Shown: positions 8,119 through 14,814 of the stretch, one piece after another
Layout: every line of letters starts with the position of its first letter
Position numbering within the stretch: the stretch's first letter is position 1
Origin: JAVHQB01 sp049299915
GTDB taxonomy: Bacteria > Patescibacteriota > Minisyncoccia > UBA6257 > JAVHQB01
Length of the DNA stretch: 34,622 nt
Assembly: GCA_049299915.1 (NCBI GenBank)
Contig: JBAQYG010000005.1
Location: forward strand, 1 to 34,622
Reading direction: 5' to 3'
Notes under the pieces: model-generated
Databases searched by the model: none
What the model saw: the letters and a program-made list of their open reading frames with translations, nothing else
What the model was told of the DNA's origin: nothing
Translations under genes and position numbers: made by a program

Positions 8119-9318
8119 ATGGAATTACAAAATCAAACAATAGAAGAAACTACTCAATCCCCTACTAATACTTCTGGGCAAGGAAGAAATGCCGTGGTGC
8201 CAAAAGAAATAAAAGGTTGGAACTGGGGAGCCTTTCTTTTAAGTTGGATTTGGGGATTATCTCATCGTGTTTGGGTTACCATAATATTAATATTGATTTT
8301 TAGTATTCCTGTATTCATGGGTTACATGTGTTTAGATATTACAACAGGATTTTCGTCACGTTTATTTATATCATTAATAAGATTGTTGGTCCTTTCTCCT
8401 ATTATGAATTTTATAATAGGAATTATTTTGGGAATAAAGGGCAATGAATGGGCATGGCGTTCACGGCGTTACGATTCTACTGATAAATTCAAAATTAAAG
8501 AAAAGAAATGGATTGTATCCGGTATAATTGGCATAATTCTTGAACTCTTATCATTTATAATAATATTTAATATTGGTTCAGTAATACTGGGTTATAATAT
8601 AAATTCTAAACAAGGCAGAAGTCAATACTTACAATTCTTTACAGGAATTATAAGAGCGGCAATTATACCCAATAAACAAACAAATAGTGTGGTCAATAAA
8701 ACTACAGTTACTACTTATACTGCGATTACCAACACTCTTTTATGCTCTGACACAGATGGGGGTAAGAATTATTTAGTCACAGGAGAAGTAACATCTAATG
8801 GCGTGACAAAAAAGGATGTTTGCATGGGCACAATATGCTATGCGCAACATCCTGTTACTGGCCAAGGGGGTTGTTTCCCAGCACTTATGGAATATTACTG
8901 CGAAAATAACATAACGAAAAGTGCAAATCATAACTGCGAAATTAATGAAGACTGTGAATTTGGAGCATGTATTCCAAAATCATCTGAAACTCCCCATACC
9001 CTTGATTTAAAAATAAATGGTTCTGATGGTCCAATAACGGTACCATATGGTTCTATTATTACTGCTACATGGAATTCCACGGGAGACGCGTACTGCAGAC
9101 CCAGTGGATCTGCCGCAATCTTACTTAGAGGGGGGGCATGGAATAACGTCACAAACTTTAAGCCATCGTTTCCGTTATCTGGAACAGAAAAAATATATGC
9201 TCGCACTGACGACCCTAACCAAAAAGTCTTAGATATATATATTGAATTTGGAGGTGTTTTAGAAGGTGGACCACGCATTGTTGACCATGTTATTGTTAAT
9301 TTAACTACGAAACCTTAA
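8119..9318 (+). CDS. array gene 1: three-TM protein with Cys-rich and Ig-like outer domains
   Basis: A 399-residue protein. After a Gln/Ser/Thr-rich start comes a membrane module with GWNWGAF, then hydrophobic segments at about 50-72, 84-108 and 130-156, with GIKGNEWAWRSRRYDS between the second and third. The outer part (about 200-285) has CSDTDGGKNYLVTGEV, EYYCEN and CEFGAC, a cysteine pattern I know from secreted proteins of Patescibacteria and DPANN archaea. Residues about 290-399 are beta-rich (TVPYGSIITATWNSTGDAYC, GTEKIYAR). Paralogues are the 124-residue protein at 10143 and the frameshifted gene at 11710. Function unknown; a surface protein is likely. Confidence 0.85.
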   Translation: MELQNQTIEETTQSPTNTSGQGRNAVVPKEIKGWNWGAFLLSWIWGLSHRVWVTIILILIFSIPVFMGYMCLDITTGFSSRLFISLIRLLVLSPIMNFIIGIILGIKGNEWAWRSRRYDSTDKFKIKEKKWIVSGIIGIILELLSFIIIFNIGSVILGYNINSKQGRSQYLQFFTGIIRAAIIPNKQTNSVVNKTTVTTYTAITNTLLCSDTDGGKNYLVTGEVTSNGVTKKDVCMGTICYAQHPVTGQGGCFPALMEYYCENNITKSANHNCEINEDCEFGACIPKSSETPHTLDLKINGSDGPITVPYGSIITATWNSTGDAYCRPSGSAAILLRGGAWNNVTNFKPSFPLSGTEKIYARTDDPNQKVLDIYIEFGGVLEGGPRIVDHVIVNLTTKP

Positions 9319-9336
9319 TGTTCTTTCGTCTAAAAC

Positions 9337-9366
9337 CAGGTTCTAACGTCGTCCAGTCCGCGGAGC
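9337..9366 (+). repeat. tRNA-Asn 3'-end relic, copy 1
   Basis: It starts with a T-arm-like CAGGTTCTAAC, continues CGTCGTCCAG, and ends TCCGCGGAGC, identical to the tRNA-Asn acceptor 3' strand. It begins 18 bases after the stop of array gene 1. Directly after GGAGC the sequence differs from the tRNA (AAAC instead of CAT) and then rejoins it at TAAAAAACAC. Confidence 0.85.
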
Positions 9367-9372
9367 AAACTA

Positions 9373-9402
9373 AAAAACACTAGCAGAGATGCTGGTGTTT
9401 TT
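9373..9402 (+). terminator. array hairpin, copy 1
   Basis: Same 13-bp stem and GAGA loop as the tRNA-Asn terminator, without a single change in the stem; terminates array gene 1. Confidence 0.9.
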
Positions 9403-9413
9403 GGTTTAGGCCA

Positions 9414-9422
9414 TGATACAAT
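9414..9422 (+). promoter_or_regulatory. extended -10 promoter of array genes 2-3
   Basis: TGATACAAT followed by AAAGG, 24 bases before the ATG at 9447. The leader up to the start codon is nearly identical to that of 11710. Confidence 0.65.
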
Positions 9423-9446
9423 AAAGGTATATTATTAATTTCAAAT

Positions 9447-10133
9447 ATGGAAATACAAAATAAGTGGAATAATTTTGTAAATAATTTATCGAAGCCAACC
9501 TTTAAAATTAATTTGATTATATTTGCAATCTTATGGATGGTAGGCAATTTTATTGGTTTTTATCTTTCTATACTTGTAATACTCCTTTGGGTTGGAGACC
9601 AGTCTGGACCATTCCTTGTTTTACCTTGTTTATTTTATTTAATTATTTGCATGTATGGATTAATCCATGTTGGCAGATATTTTTTTAAAACAAAAAGGAG
9701 ATGGGTACAGTTTCCTTCTAATATGTTTATAGTTTGTATTTTATGGCCACAAAGTTTATTTGGTTTTTATTGTTTAACAAGATTGTTATTGTCAGAAAAT
9801 CGTTCTAGCTTATGGCTACGTTTAATTGTTACCGGAGCATCAATAATATTGCCTTTAATATGTTTATTTAGCTATATATTTTATATCAATGGCGTCAGAA
9901 TGTTTTTTAGGAAAGTATTTAATATTAATACTAATGCTATAGAAATTGAATCTTCGGTTCAAGATTGGCAATCTTTTCTTTATTTTCTTTTGCCAGTTAT
10001 TCCAATTATTCTTGTTATGGGAAGTGCTATATTTCCCCTTGCTCAGGGGTATAACAATGCCGTTCTAGATGTAATTCATTATACAATAGACCGTTGTCGT
10101 CAATTCATTATTCATCCACAGAGGTATTATTAA
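9447..10133 (+). CDS. array gene 2: multi-TM membrane protein
   Basis: A 228-residue protein with about five hydrophobic segments (roughly residues 20-45, 50-72, 90-110, 120-147, 172-195) and few charged loops. I recognise no family. Its first codons (MEIQN) and the whole promoter-leader match those of the MELQN genes at 8119 and 11710, although the rest of the protein is unrelated to them. It is followed after 9 bases by array gene 3, which has no promoter of its own, so the two are probably cotranscribed. Confidence 0.8.
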   Translation: MEIQNKWNNFVNNLSKPTFKINLIIFAILWMVGNFIGFYLSILVILLWVGDQSGPFLVLPCLFYLIICMYGLIHVGRYFFKTKRRWVQFPSNMFIVCILWPQSLFGFYCLTRLLLSENRSSLWLRLIVTGASIILPLICLFSYIFYINGVRMFFRKVFNINTNAIEIESSVQDWQSFLYFLLPVIPIILVMGSAIFPLAQGYNNAVLDVIHYTIDRCRQFIIHPQRYY

Positions 10134-10142
10134 AATACAAAT

Positions 10143-10517
10143 ATGGAATTACAAAATCAAACAATAGAAAATTCTTATCAATCCCCTGCTAATACCTCTG
10201 GACAAGGAAAGAATTCCGTTGTACCCGACGAAATACAAGACTTGAATTGGGGCGCCTTCTTTCTAAATGTAATATGGGGATTATTTCATCATGTCTGGTG
10301 GTCATTATTGGTTTTGGTTCCCTACTTAGGCATTATAATGATTATTCTTTTAGGAATAAAAGGAAATGAATGGGCTTGGCGAGCACAACATTATGATTCT
10401 ATTAAATCATTTAAAAGAATAGAAGAAAGATGGGCTATTGGTGGGATAATTTTAGCATCAATTCTTGTCCTTACTTGGATTTGGATATTTTGGATAGTGA
10501 TGCATATACAAGCGTAA
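10143..10517 (+). CDS. array gene 3: short paralogue of the MELQNQ membrane module
   Basis: A 124-residue protein with the same start as array gene 1 (MELQNQTIE, then NTSGQGKNSVVP and LNWGAF), two to three hydrophobic segments and the motif GIKGNEWAWRAQHYDS. It ends after the last helix and lacks the Cys-rich and Ig-like outer domains. It may be a stand-alone membrane module or a shortened copy. The bases just before its ATG (ACAAATATGG) match those of array gene 1, so the copied segment includes the leader. Confidence 0.82.
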   Translation: MELQNQTIENSYQSPANTSGQGKNSVVPDEIQDLNWGAFFLNVIWGLFHHVWWSLLVLVPYLGIIMIILLGIKGNEWAWRAQHYDSIKSFKRIEERWAIGGIILASILVLTWIWIFWIVMHIQA

Positions 10518-10547
10518 GGTAATTAATAACTTTTTGTTATCTGGAAA

Positions 10548-10579
10548 CAGGTTCTAACATCGTCCAATCCGCGGAGCCA
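10548..10579 (+). repeat. tRNA-Asn 3'-end relic, copy 2
   Basis: CAGGTTCTAAC, ATCGTCCAA, then TCCGCGGAGCCA, so here the match to the tRNA extends through CCA into the terminator. It starts 31 bases after the stop of array gene 3. Confidence 0.85.
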
Positions 10580-10583
10580 TTAA

Positions 10584-10611
10584 AAAACACCAACAGAGAT
10601 GCTGGTGTTTT
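10584..10611 (+). terminator. array hairpin, copy 2
   Basis: AAAACACCAACA, GAGA loop, TGCTGGTGTTTT; one A-C mismatch in the stem. The wobble pair of the parent has become a C-G pair. Confidence 0.88.
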
Positions 10612-10662
10612 CTTTTTAAGAATGTTAGAGTTTTAAAGTAATATTAATGCTTTAAAAAGTAT

Positions 10663-11583
10663 ATGAAAAACAATTTGGTTTTGAAAGTTGTTATTGGTGC
10701 CTTGATAGTTGCAGTGGCTGGTTTGGCCGTTAAATTAGCGATGATAAAGCCCACTGTGCAAACAAATGTAGCGGAGACAACAACCATACCTCCTACAACT
10801 GTTACTTTGGCACAGACAACTACTTCAACCACAAAGCTTTCTGATTCAACCTGCTTAGATATAAATAAGTATGCAATTCCTAAACAAGCCGATACTGCAG
10901 ATATAAAAATAATTCAAAAGGCTTTAGGAGTAACTCCTATAGGTGGTAATTGTGGGCCAAAGACACAATCGGCCTTAGGAGATTTTATAAATAATTATGG
11001 TTATAATTACGGAAATTACGGAATAGGAAGCACTGTTTGTTTATTATCACAAGAAGTAGTAATAGCTTTTAATGAAAAATACTGCGGCCAAGTAACGAAC
11101 AAATCTACGTGGGTTAACGAGATCGTTATGGCAGAACAATCCCTTAGAAATTTTTTTGATTTAGCTGCTGCTAAAAATTATACCGAAGCACAAAAATATT
11201 TTTGGACTAGTAGCTCTAACGCTACTTGGTTAAGATGGAAATCTACAGCTATTAATAATGGCTATAAAGGACTATTAGACCCAGATTTATTGAAATATAT
11301 GTATGAGGTTTACATTGGGACACCCCCTTGTCAAACCGATAGATGCTGGCCCAATACTAATGCTTATAATATTAAGGAAATAACAAAATCCGAACAAACA
11401 TCTCCGAACACTTATGTTTTTACAATAAGACTTATAGCTACAGATGGTAGTGGTGTGTTGGATAGTTTTGGTGTTACTGACGTACCACATGAACCCGGAA
11501 GAGATTATACGCAAACTAAAATTACAGTAAGAAAAATTGGCACACAATTTTTAGTAACAGATGGGTTCTTTTGGAGATCATAA
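10663..11583 (+). CDS. array gene 4: anchored protein with PG-binding-like and NTF2-like parts
   Basis: A 306-residue protein. Residues 5-28 are a transmembrane anchor, 35-60 a Thr/Pro-rich linker. Residues about 63-150 contain IKIIQKALGV followed by GNCGPKTQSALGDF, which reads like a peptidoglycan-binding PG_binding_1 fold. The C-terminal part (about 155-306) has the pattern of an NTF2/DUF4878-like fold (MAEQSLRNFFDLAAAKNYTEAQKYF, ending in a strand with FLVTDGFFWRS). It probably sits at the cell surface attached to the wall. A weak -10 (TAGAGT at 10626-10631 after TG) is the only promoter seen. Confidence 0.8.
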   Translation: MKNNLVLKVVIGALIVAVAGLAVKLAMIKPTVQTNVAETTTIPPTTVTLAQTTTSTTKLSDSTCLDINKYAIPKQADTADIKIIQKALGVTPIGGNCGPKTQSALGDFINNYGYNYGNYGIGSTVCLLSQEVVIAFNEKYCGQVTNKSTWVNEIVMAEQSLRNFFDLAAAKNYTEAQKYFWTSSSNATWLRWKSTAINNGYKGLLDPDLLKYMYEVYIGTPPCQTDRCWPNTNAYNIKEITKSEQTSPNTYVFTIRLIATDGSGVLDSFGVTDVPHEPGRDYTQTKITVRKIGTQFLVTDGFFWRS

Positions 11584-11599
11584 CTGCTTTACCCTAAAA

Positions 11600-11631
11600 C
11601 AGGTCCGAACGTCGTCCAGTCCGCGGAGCCA
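11600..11631 (+). repeat. tRNA-Asn 3'-end relic, copy 3
   Basis: CAGGTCCGAAC, GTCGTCCAG, TCCGCGGAGCCA, 16 bases after the stop of array gene 4. The CCGAA part resembles the tRNA T-loop (TTCGAAT) more closely than copies 1 and 2 do. Confidence 0.85.
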
Positions 11632-11634
11632 TTA

Positions 11635-11664
11635 AAAAACACTAACAGGAATGCTGGTGTTTTT
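11635..11664 (+). terminator. array hairpin, copy 3
   Basis: AAAAACACTAACA, loop GGAA, TGCTGGTGTTTTT; one A-C mismatch and a changed tetraloop relative to the tRNA terminator. Confidence 0.88.
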
Positions 11665-11676
11665 GTTTTTAAGCTA

Positions 11677-11685
11677 TGATACAAT
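11677..11685 (+). promoter_or_regulatory. extended -10 promoter of array gene 5
   Basis: TGATACAAT followed by AAAAG, 24 bases before the ATG at 11710; same block as at 9414. Confidence 0.65.
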
Positions 11686-11709
11686 AAAAGTATATTATTA
11701 ATTTCAAAT

Positions 11710-12890
11710 ATGGAATTACAAAATCAAACGATAAACAATGTTGATCAATCCCCTGTTAATACTTCTGGACAAGGAAGAAATGCTATCGTACCAAAAGAAA
11801 TAAAAGATTGGAACTGGGGAGCTTTTCTTTCGGGTTGGATGTGGGGATTATCCCATCATATTTGGTTTACTATAGTATTAATACTTATCTTTAGCATTCC
11901 TGTATTCGTGGGTTACATGTGTTTAGATATTAAGACAGAATTCTCTGAACGTCTAATTATATCATTAATAAGAGTATTAATTCTTTCTCCGATAATAAAT
12001 TTTGCAGTAGGAATTGTTTTGGGAATAAAGGGAAATGAATGGGTATGGCGTATAAGACATTATGTCGTTATTCGTGAATTTAAAATTAAAGAAAAAAATG
12101 GGTTTTTATTGGTATAGTTGGAATAATTTTAGAGTTTTTATTCTACATATTAATATTCAATATTGGATCGCAATTGTTAGGCTACAGAAACGATATGAGC
12201 AATTATACACGATTATGGAAATCAATCATGTTTATACCCCATAGTGGTAAGAAAACAAATTCTACTTCTAGAAAAACTACCATTGCCACTTACACACCAA
12301 TCACCAATACACCTTTATGCTCTGATACCGATGGTGGCAAGAATTACTTAATGGCAGGAACTATAATTTCCGATAGTTTTACTGGTACTGATTCCTGTGG
12401 CGGTCCTTATTGTCCACAGCCGGATCCTTATGGACAAGAATGGGGAGGATGTTTTGCAGAACTTAAGGAATATTATTGTGAAAATGGTACCGCTAAGAGT
12501 GTGCTATACAGATGTGGGTATGAGGAAATTTGTGAGTTTGGAGCGTGTCTTCTTGAATCATCTGGCATTTCACATACCATAGATTTAAAAATAAATGGTT
12601 CTGATGGTCCAATCACAGTACCTTATGGTTCTATTGTTACCGCTAAATGGAATTCTACGGGAGACATGAGCTGTCGGCCCAGTGGATCTCCTGCTATTTT
12701 AGTTAGAGGTGGAACTTGGAAAACAAATTTTAAATCACCGTTTCCCTTGTCTGGAACAGAAAAAATATATGCTCGTACCGATGATCCTACTCAAAAAGTT
12801 TTAGATATATATATTGAGTGTTCTAGCTTCAAGGGTTGGGGAATAGCACCAGTTGATCGTGTCACCATTAATTTAACCACAAAACCATAA
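11710..12890 (+). pseudogene. array gene 5: frameshifted full-length paralogue of array gene 1
   Basis: The frame opened at 11710 stops at 12117, but the next frame continues the same protein to 12890. Relative to array gene 1, one base is missing in a run of seven A at about 12092-12098: with eight A the reading becomes KEKKWVFIGIVGIILEF and the homology runs unbroken through CSDTDGGKNYLMAG, EYYCEN, CEFGAC and the Ig-like end. All domains of array gene 1 are therefore present. It may be a decayed gene, a sequencing error in a homopolymer, or a slippage-expressed gene (A AAA AAT is a legal -1 slip site). The second part alone (12174-12890) would lack the membrane module. Confidence 0.82.
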
Positions 12891-12907
12891 GATCCTTTCA
12901 TCCAAAA

Positions 12908-12936
12908 CAGTTCCGAACGTCGTCCAATCCGCGGAG
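12908..12936 (+). repeat. tRNA-Asn 3'-end relic, copy 4 (no hairpin attached)
   Basis: CAGTTCCGAAC, GTCGTCCAA, TCCGCGGAG, 17 bases after the stop of array gene 5. After GGAG the match to the other copies stops abruptly and the next gene's promoter begins; the expected hairpin appears only at 13193. Confidence 0.82.
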
Positions 12937-12955
12937 TATAGAAATAATTAAATTG

Positions 12956-12964
12956 TGATATACT
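12956..12964 (+). promoter_or_regulatory. extended -10 promoter predicting a leaderless transcript
   Basis: TGATATACT ends 6 bases before the ATG at 12971, so the message would start at or next to the start codon. Confidence 0.6.
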
Positions 12965-12970
12965 AAGACT

Positions 12971-13177
12971 ATGCAAAAAATAGCTACACGTGTATTTATA
13001 TATTCATCAATTGTTTTTGGGATTACAGGAATTTTATTAGTCTTGGTTGGGGGACCAGATGTAAATGGCTCACTGTTAAACCTGATGTTACACAAACTTC
13101 TAGTAACAACTGTTTTTATTATACTACCGTCATTTGCATTAAGTGTTGCTGGTAAATATTTGAACTCTATTTCATAG
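12971..13177 (+). CDS. array gene 6: small two-TM protein inside a split repeat
   Basis: A 68-residue protein with two hydrophobic segments (about residues 8-28 and 42-62) separated by a short polar loop (GGPDVNGS). No family recognised. It lies between a tRNA relic lacking its hairpin (12908-12936) and a hairpin lacking its relic (13193-13222), so it appears to have been inserted into a repeat at the point matching the tRNA 3' end. It carries its own promoter and probably has no leader. Confidence 0.65.
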   Translation: MQKIATRVFIYSSIVFGITGILLVLVGGPDVNGSLLNLMLHKLLVTTVFIILPSFALSVAGKYLNSIS

Positions 13178-13192
13178 ATGGTGAATATATTA

Positions 13193-13222
13193 AAAAACAC
13201 CAGCAGAAATGCTGGTGTTTTT
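13193..13222 (+). terminator. array hairpin, copy 4 (right half of the split repeat)
   Basis: AAAAACACCAGCA, loop GAAA, TGCTGGTGTTTTT: a perfect 13-bp stem in which the wobble pair is restored to C-G. It stands between two convergent genes and can terminate both. Confidence 0.9.
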
Positions 13223-13243
13223 CGTATTGGTTTTATTAACCTA

Positions 13244-13975
13244 TTAAATAATTCCGCTTTTCTTTTTGTATAAATCTAAAAGTTCTTTACCGTGAATCCA
13301 CATATTAGAAAGTCCTCTAACAATAATTGTAATAGCATTATTGGAAAGCCTGTTACCATGTTTTTTGTCAACTTCGTCAAGAGTACTGCTTACTATATCT
13401 TCTAATTTTGCACCTTTTGCTATTTTTGCCTCCATTAGATTTGCCCATTCTGCAGCAAAATAAACAAGAAACTTACCACTTCCAGTATTGGTTTCTACTG
13501 TCTTTCTCCAACCATCTGGATCTATAAGTGAAAAAGTTTTGATATCTTCTACTGGATTATTGTCTTGTTCATATATTTTCATAGCTTGCTCACCTGCTAT
13601 TTCAGCCCAATTGTTATACATATCAATCGATGTTTGTAAATCTCCATCTTTCTCAGATTCTATTGCCATTTTTCTAAATGGGTCTTCAGCCATTGCCCCA
13701 ACTCTTGCTTTCTCTACACTTGTAATCCGATTAGCCATTAAATTTTCTTCCTCTACTAATTTCTCTTCTGGAGTTCTTTGATACTCTCTCATAGCCTCTT
13801 CACCGACTTTAACAGCGGTTTCTCTTGCAAAACGAGCATTATTAGGTCTTCCGATTTTATCCTCACTAATTGATTCTTTCCTATAAGGATTTTCGGCAAG
13901 AGCACCAATATGAGCTGTTTCTTCATCTAAAACGTAATCCTTTCCTAATTGTTCTTCGGGATTATCTATAGACAT
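13244..13975 (-). CDS. array gene 7 (reverse strand): soluble protein with an internal duplication
   Basis: A 243-residue, charged protein without a signal or TM segment. Residues about 21-64 and 90-135 are two copies of one motif: GALAENPYRK then VGEEAMREY in the first, GAMAEDPFRK then AGEQAMKIY in the second. The C-terminal third (from about 165) is helical, with FLVYFAAEWANLMEAKIAKG. I recognise no family. It is the only array gene on the minus strand. A TATAAT on the minus strand at 13992-13997 predicts a leader of about 10 bases. The array hairpin copies at 13193 and 14081 enclose it. Confidence 0.78.
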   Translation of the reverse strand: MSIDNPEEQLGKDYVLDEETAHIGALAENPYRKESISEDKIGRPNNARFARETAVKVGEEAMREYQRTPEEKLVEEENLMANRITSVEKARVGAMAEDPFRKMAIESEKDGDLQTSIDMYNNWAEIAGEQAMKIYEQDNNPVEDIKTFSLIDPDGWRKTVETNTGSGKFLVYFAAEWANLMEAKIAKGAKLEDIVSSTLDEVDKKHGNRLSNNAITIIVRGLSNMWIHGKELLDLYKKKSGII

Positions 13976-13991
13976 AAAATAATTAATTAAA

Positions 13992-13997
13992 ATTATA
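13992..13997 (-). promoter_or_regulatory. -10 box of array gene 7
   Basis: TATAAT on the minus strand, 17 bases before the ATG at 13975. Confidence 0.5.
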
Positions 13998-14049
13998 ACC
14001 TACATTCATTTTAAACAGTTGTCTTACGACTGTCAATCAAACACAAATG

Positions 14050-14073
14050 CGAAAGTCATCCAATACATGGAGC
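14050..14073 (+). repeat. tRNA-Asn 3'-end relic, copy 5 (degenerate)
   Basis: CGAAAGTCATCC, AATACATGGAGC: 19 of 24 positions match copy 4. The acceptor part has decayed from TCCGCGGAGC to TACATGGAGC. As in copy 1, the bases right after GGAGC differ (AGAAT) and the match resumes at TAAAAAACAC. Confidence 0.65.
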
Positions 14074-14080
14074 AGAATTA

Positions 14081-14110
14081 AAAAACACTAGCAGAGATGC
14101 TGGTGTTTTT
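14081..14110 (+). terminator. array hairpin, copy 5
   Basis: Identical in stem and GAGA loop to the tRNA-Asn terminator. It lies upstream of the array gene 7 start and insulates it from the arsR promoter just downstream. Confidence 0.9.
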
Positions 14111-14116
14111 GTGTTA

Positions 14117-14145
14117 TTGACAATAAAATTAAACTAGATTAATAT
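14117..14145 (+). promoter_or_regulatory. arsR operon promoter
   Basis: TTGACA (14117-14122), a 17-base spacer and TAATAT (14140-14145). It is one of few promoters here with a consensus -35, as expected for a repressor-controlled operon. Confidence 0.75.
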
Positions 14146-14161
14146 CAATATCTATTGATAT
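14142..14161 (+). promoter_or_regulatory. ArsR-type operator
   Basis: A perfect inverted repeat, ATATCAAT and ATTGATAT separated by ATCT, overlaps the -10 box and the expected transcription start. Its shape matches the 12-2-12-like imperfect palindromes bound by ArsR/SmtB repressors, so autorepression is likely. Confidence 0.75.
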
Positions 14162-14175
14162 AGTTTTAAAATACT

Positions 14176-14478
14176 ATGAAAGCTAAACATTCTTCAAAAA
14201 AGATTGTCTCTAAAAAAATCACTAAAATTGTTCGATTATTTAGAGCGATCGCCGATGAGAACAGGCTACAAATACTTCAAATGCTTCAATCTAGAGAAAA
14301 ATGTGTTTGTGAAATTTGGAAACATTTAGGTTTATCACAAAATTTGATTTCCCATCATTTAAAGGTGTTGAAAGGTCTTAATTTAATAAGCAGTCGTAAA
14401 GAAGGTCTTTGGGTGTTTTACAAAATTAATAAATCTGAATTATCTAAATTAAATTCATTATTAAATAAATTCTTATAA
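14176..14478 (+). CDS. ArsR/SmtB family metal(loid)-sensing repressor
   Basis: A 100-residue winged-helix repressor. CVC (C43-V44-C45) sits at the start of the DNA-binding helix region, the site where classical ArsR (As/Sb) and CadC-type sensors bind their ligand, followed by LSQNLISHHLKVLKGLNLI, the recognition helix, and the wing SRKEGLWVFYKI. Binding of a thiophilic ion would release it from the palindrome overlapping its promoter. It leads an operon with a thioredoxin-like protein (4-base gap) and a permease. The inducer is not determined by sequence; As(III), Sb(III) or organoarsenical are favoured. Confidence 0.9.
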   Translation: MKAKHSSKKIVSKKITKIVRLFRAIADENRLQILQMLQSREKCVCEIWKHLGLSQNLISHHLKVLKGLNLISSRKEGLWVFYKINKSELSKLNSLLNKFL

Positions 14479-14482
14479 ACTT

Positions 14483-14803
14483 ATGGAAAACAAACCAATA
14501 AACATACAAGTTCTAGGTGTGGGCTGTCCAACTTGTAAAAGATTATACGATTTGGTTACCGAAGCCGTAAATGAGATTAAACTTAATATCAAAGTAGAAT
14601 ACATTACTGACGTTAAAAAGATTATAGAAATGGGTATTTCTCAATCCCCTGTTTTAGCTTTGGATGGTAATCCAATAATAGTTGGTTTTGTACCAAGTAA
14701 AGAAGAAATTAAGGAAGCTATTACTAATTACATTGCTGCAGCCCAGGGAAAACCAGGATTTGTACAGAAATCTAGAGGCTGCAGTTGTGGAGGCAATTGT
14801 TAA
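14483..14803 (+). CDS. small thioredoxin-like protein with a Cys-rich tail
   Basis: A 106-residue redox protein of the small thioredoxin/glutaredoxin-like family (MTH895/TM0996 type): GVGCPTCKR near the N-terminus gives the CPTC active site (C15, C18), and SPVLALDGNPIIVG contains the cis-Pro region. The C-terminus adds CSCGGNC (residues 100-106), an unusual tail that could bind a soft metal or metalloid. Genes of this type commonly accompany COG0701 permeases and ArsR. It may reduce or hand a thiophilic substrate to the permease. Confidence 0.88.
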   Translation: MENKPINIQVLGVGCPTCKRLYDLVTEAVNEIKLNIKVEYITDVKKIIEMGISQSPVLALDGNPIIVGFVPSKEEIKEAITNYIAAAQGKPGFVQKSRGCSCGGNC

Positions 14804-14814
14804 TCTAATATTTT

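Noticed and set aside
8928..9278. 116-codon minus-strand frame opposite array gene 1
   Set aside because: It lies fully inside a well-supported gene with a paralogue, has no promoter, and reads as a shadow frame.
12174..12890. A separate 238-codon gene
   Set aside because: Its frame continues upstream without a stop as the natural extension of the 11710 gene; it is the second half of a frameshifted gene.
9337..14073. Integron attC sites
   Set aside because: The relics lack paired RYYYAAC and GTTRRRY core sites and the folded attC layout, and their conserved part matches tRNA-Asn instead. TCTAAC in copies 1 and 2 becomes CCGAAC in copies 3 and 4. No intI is present.
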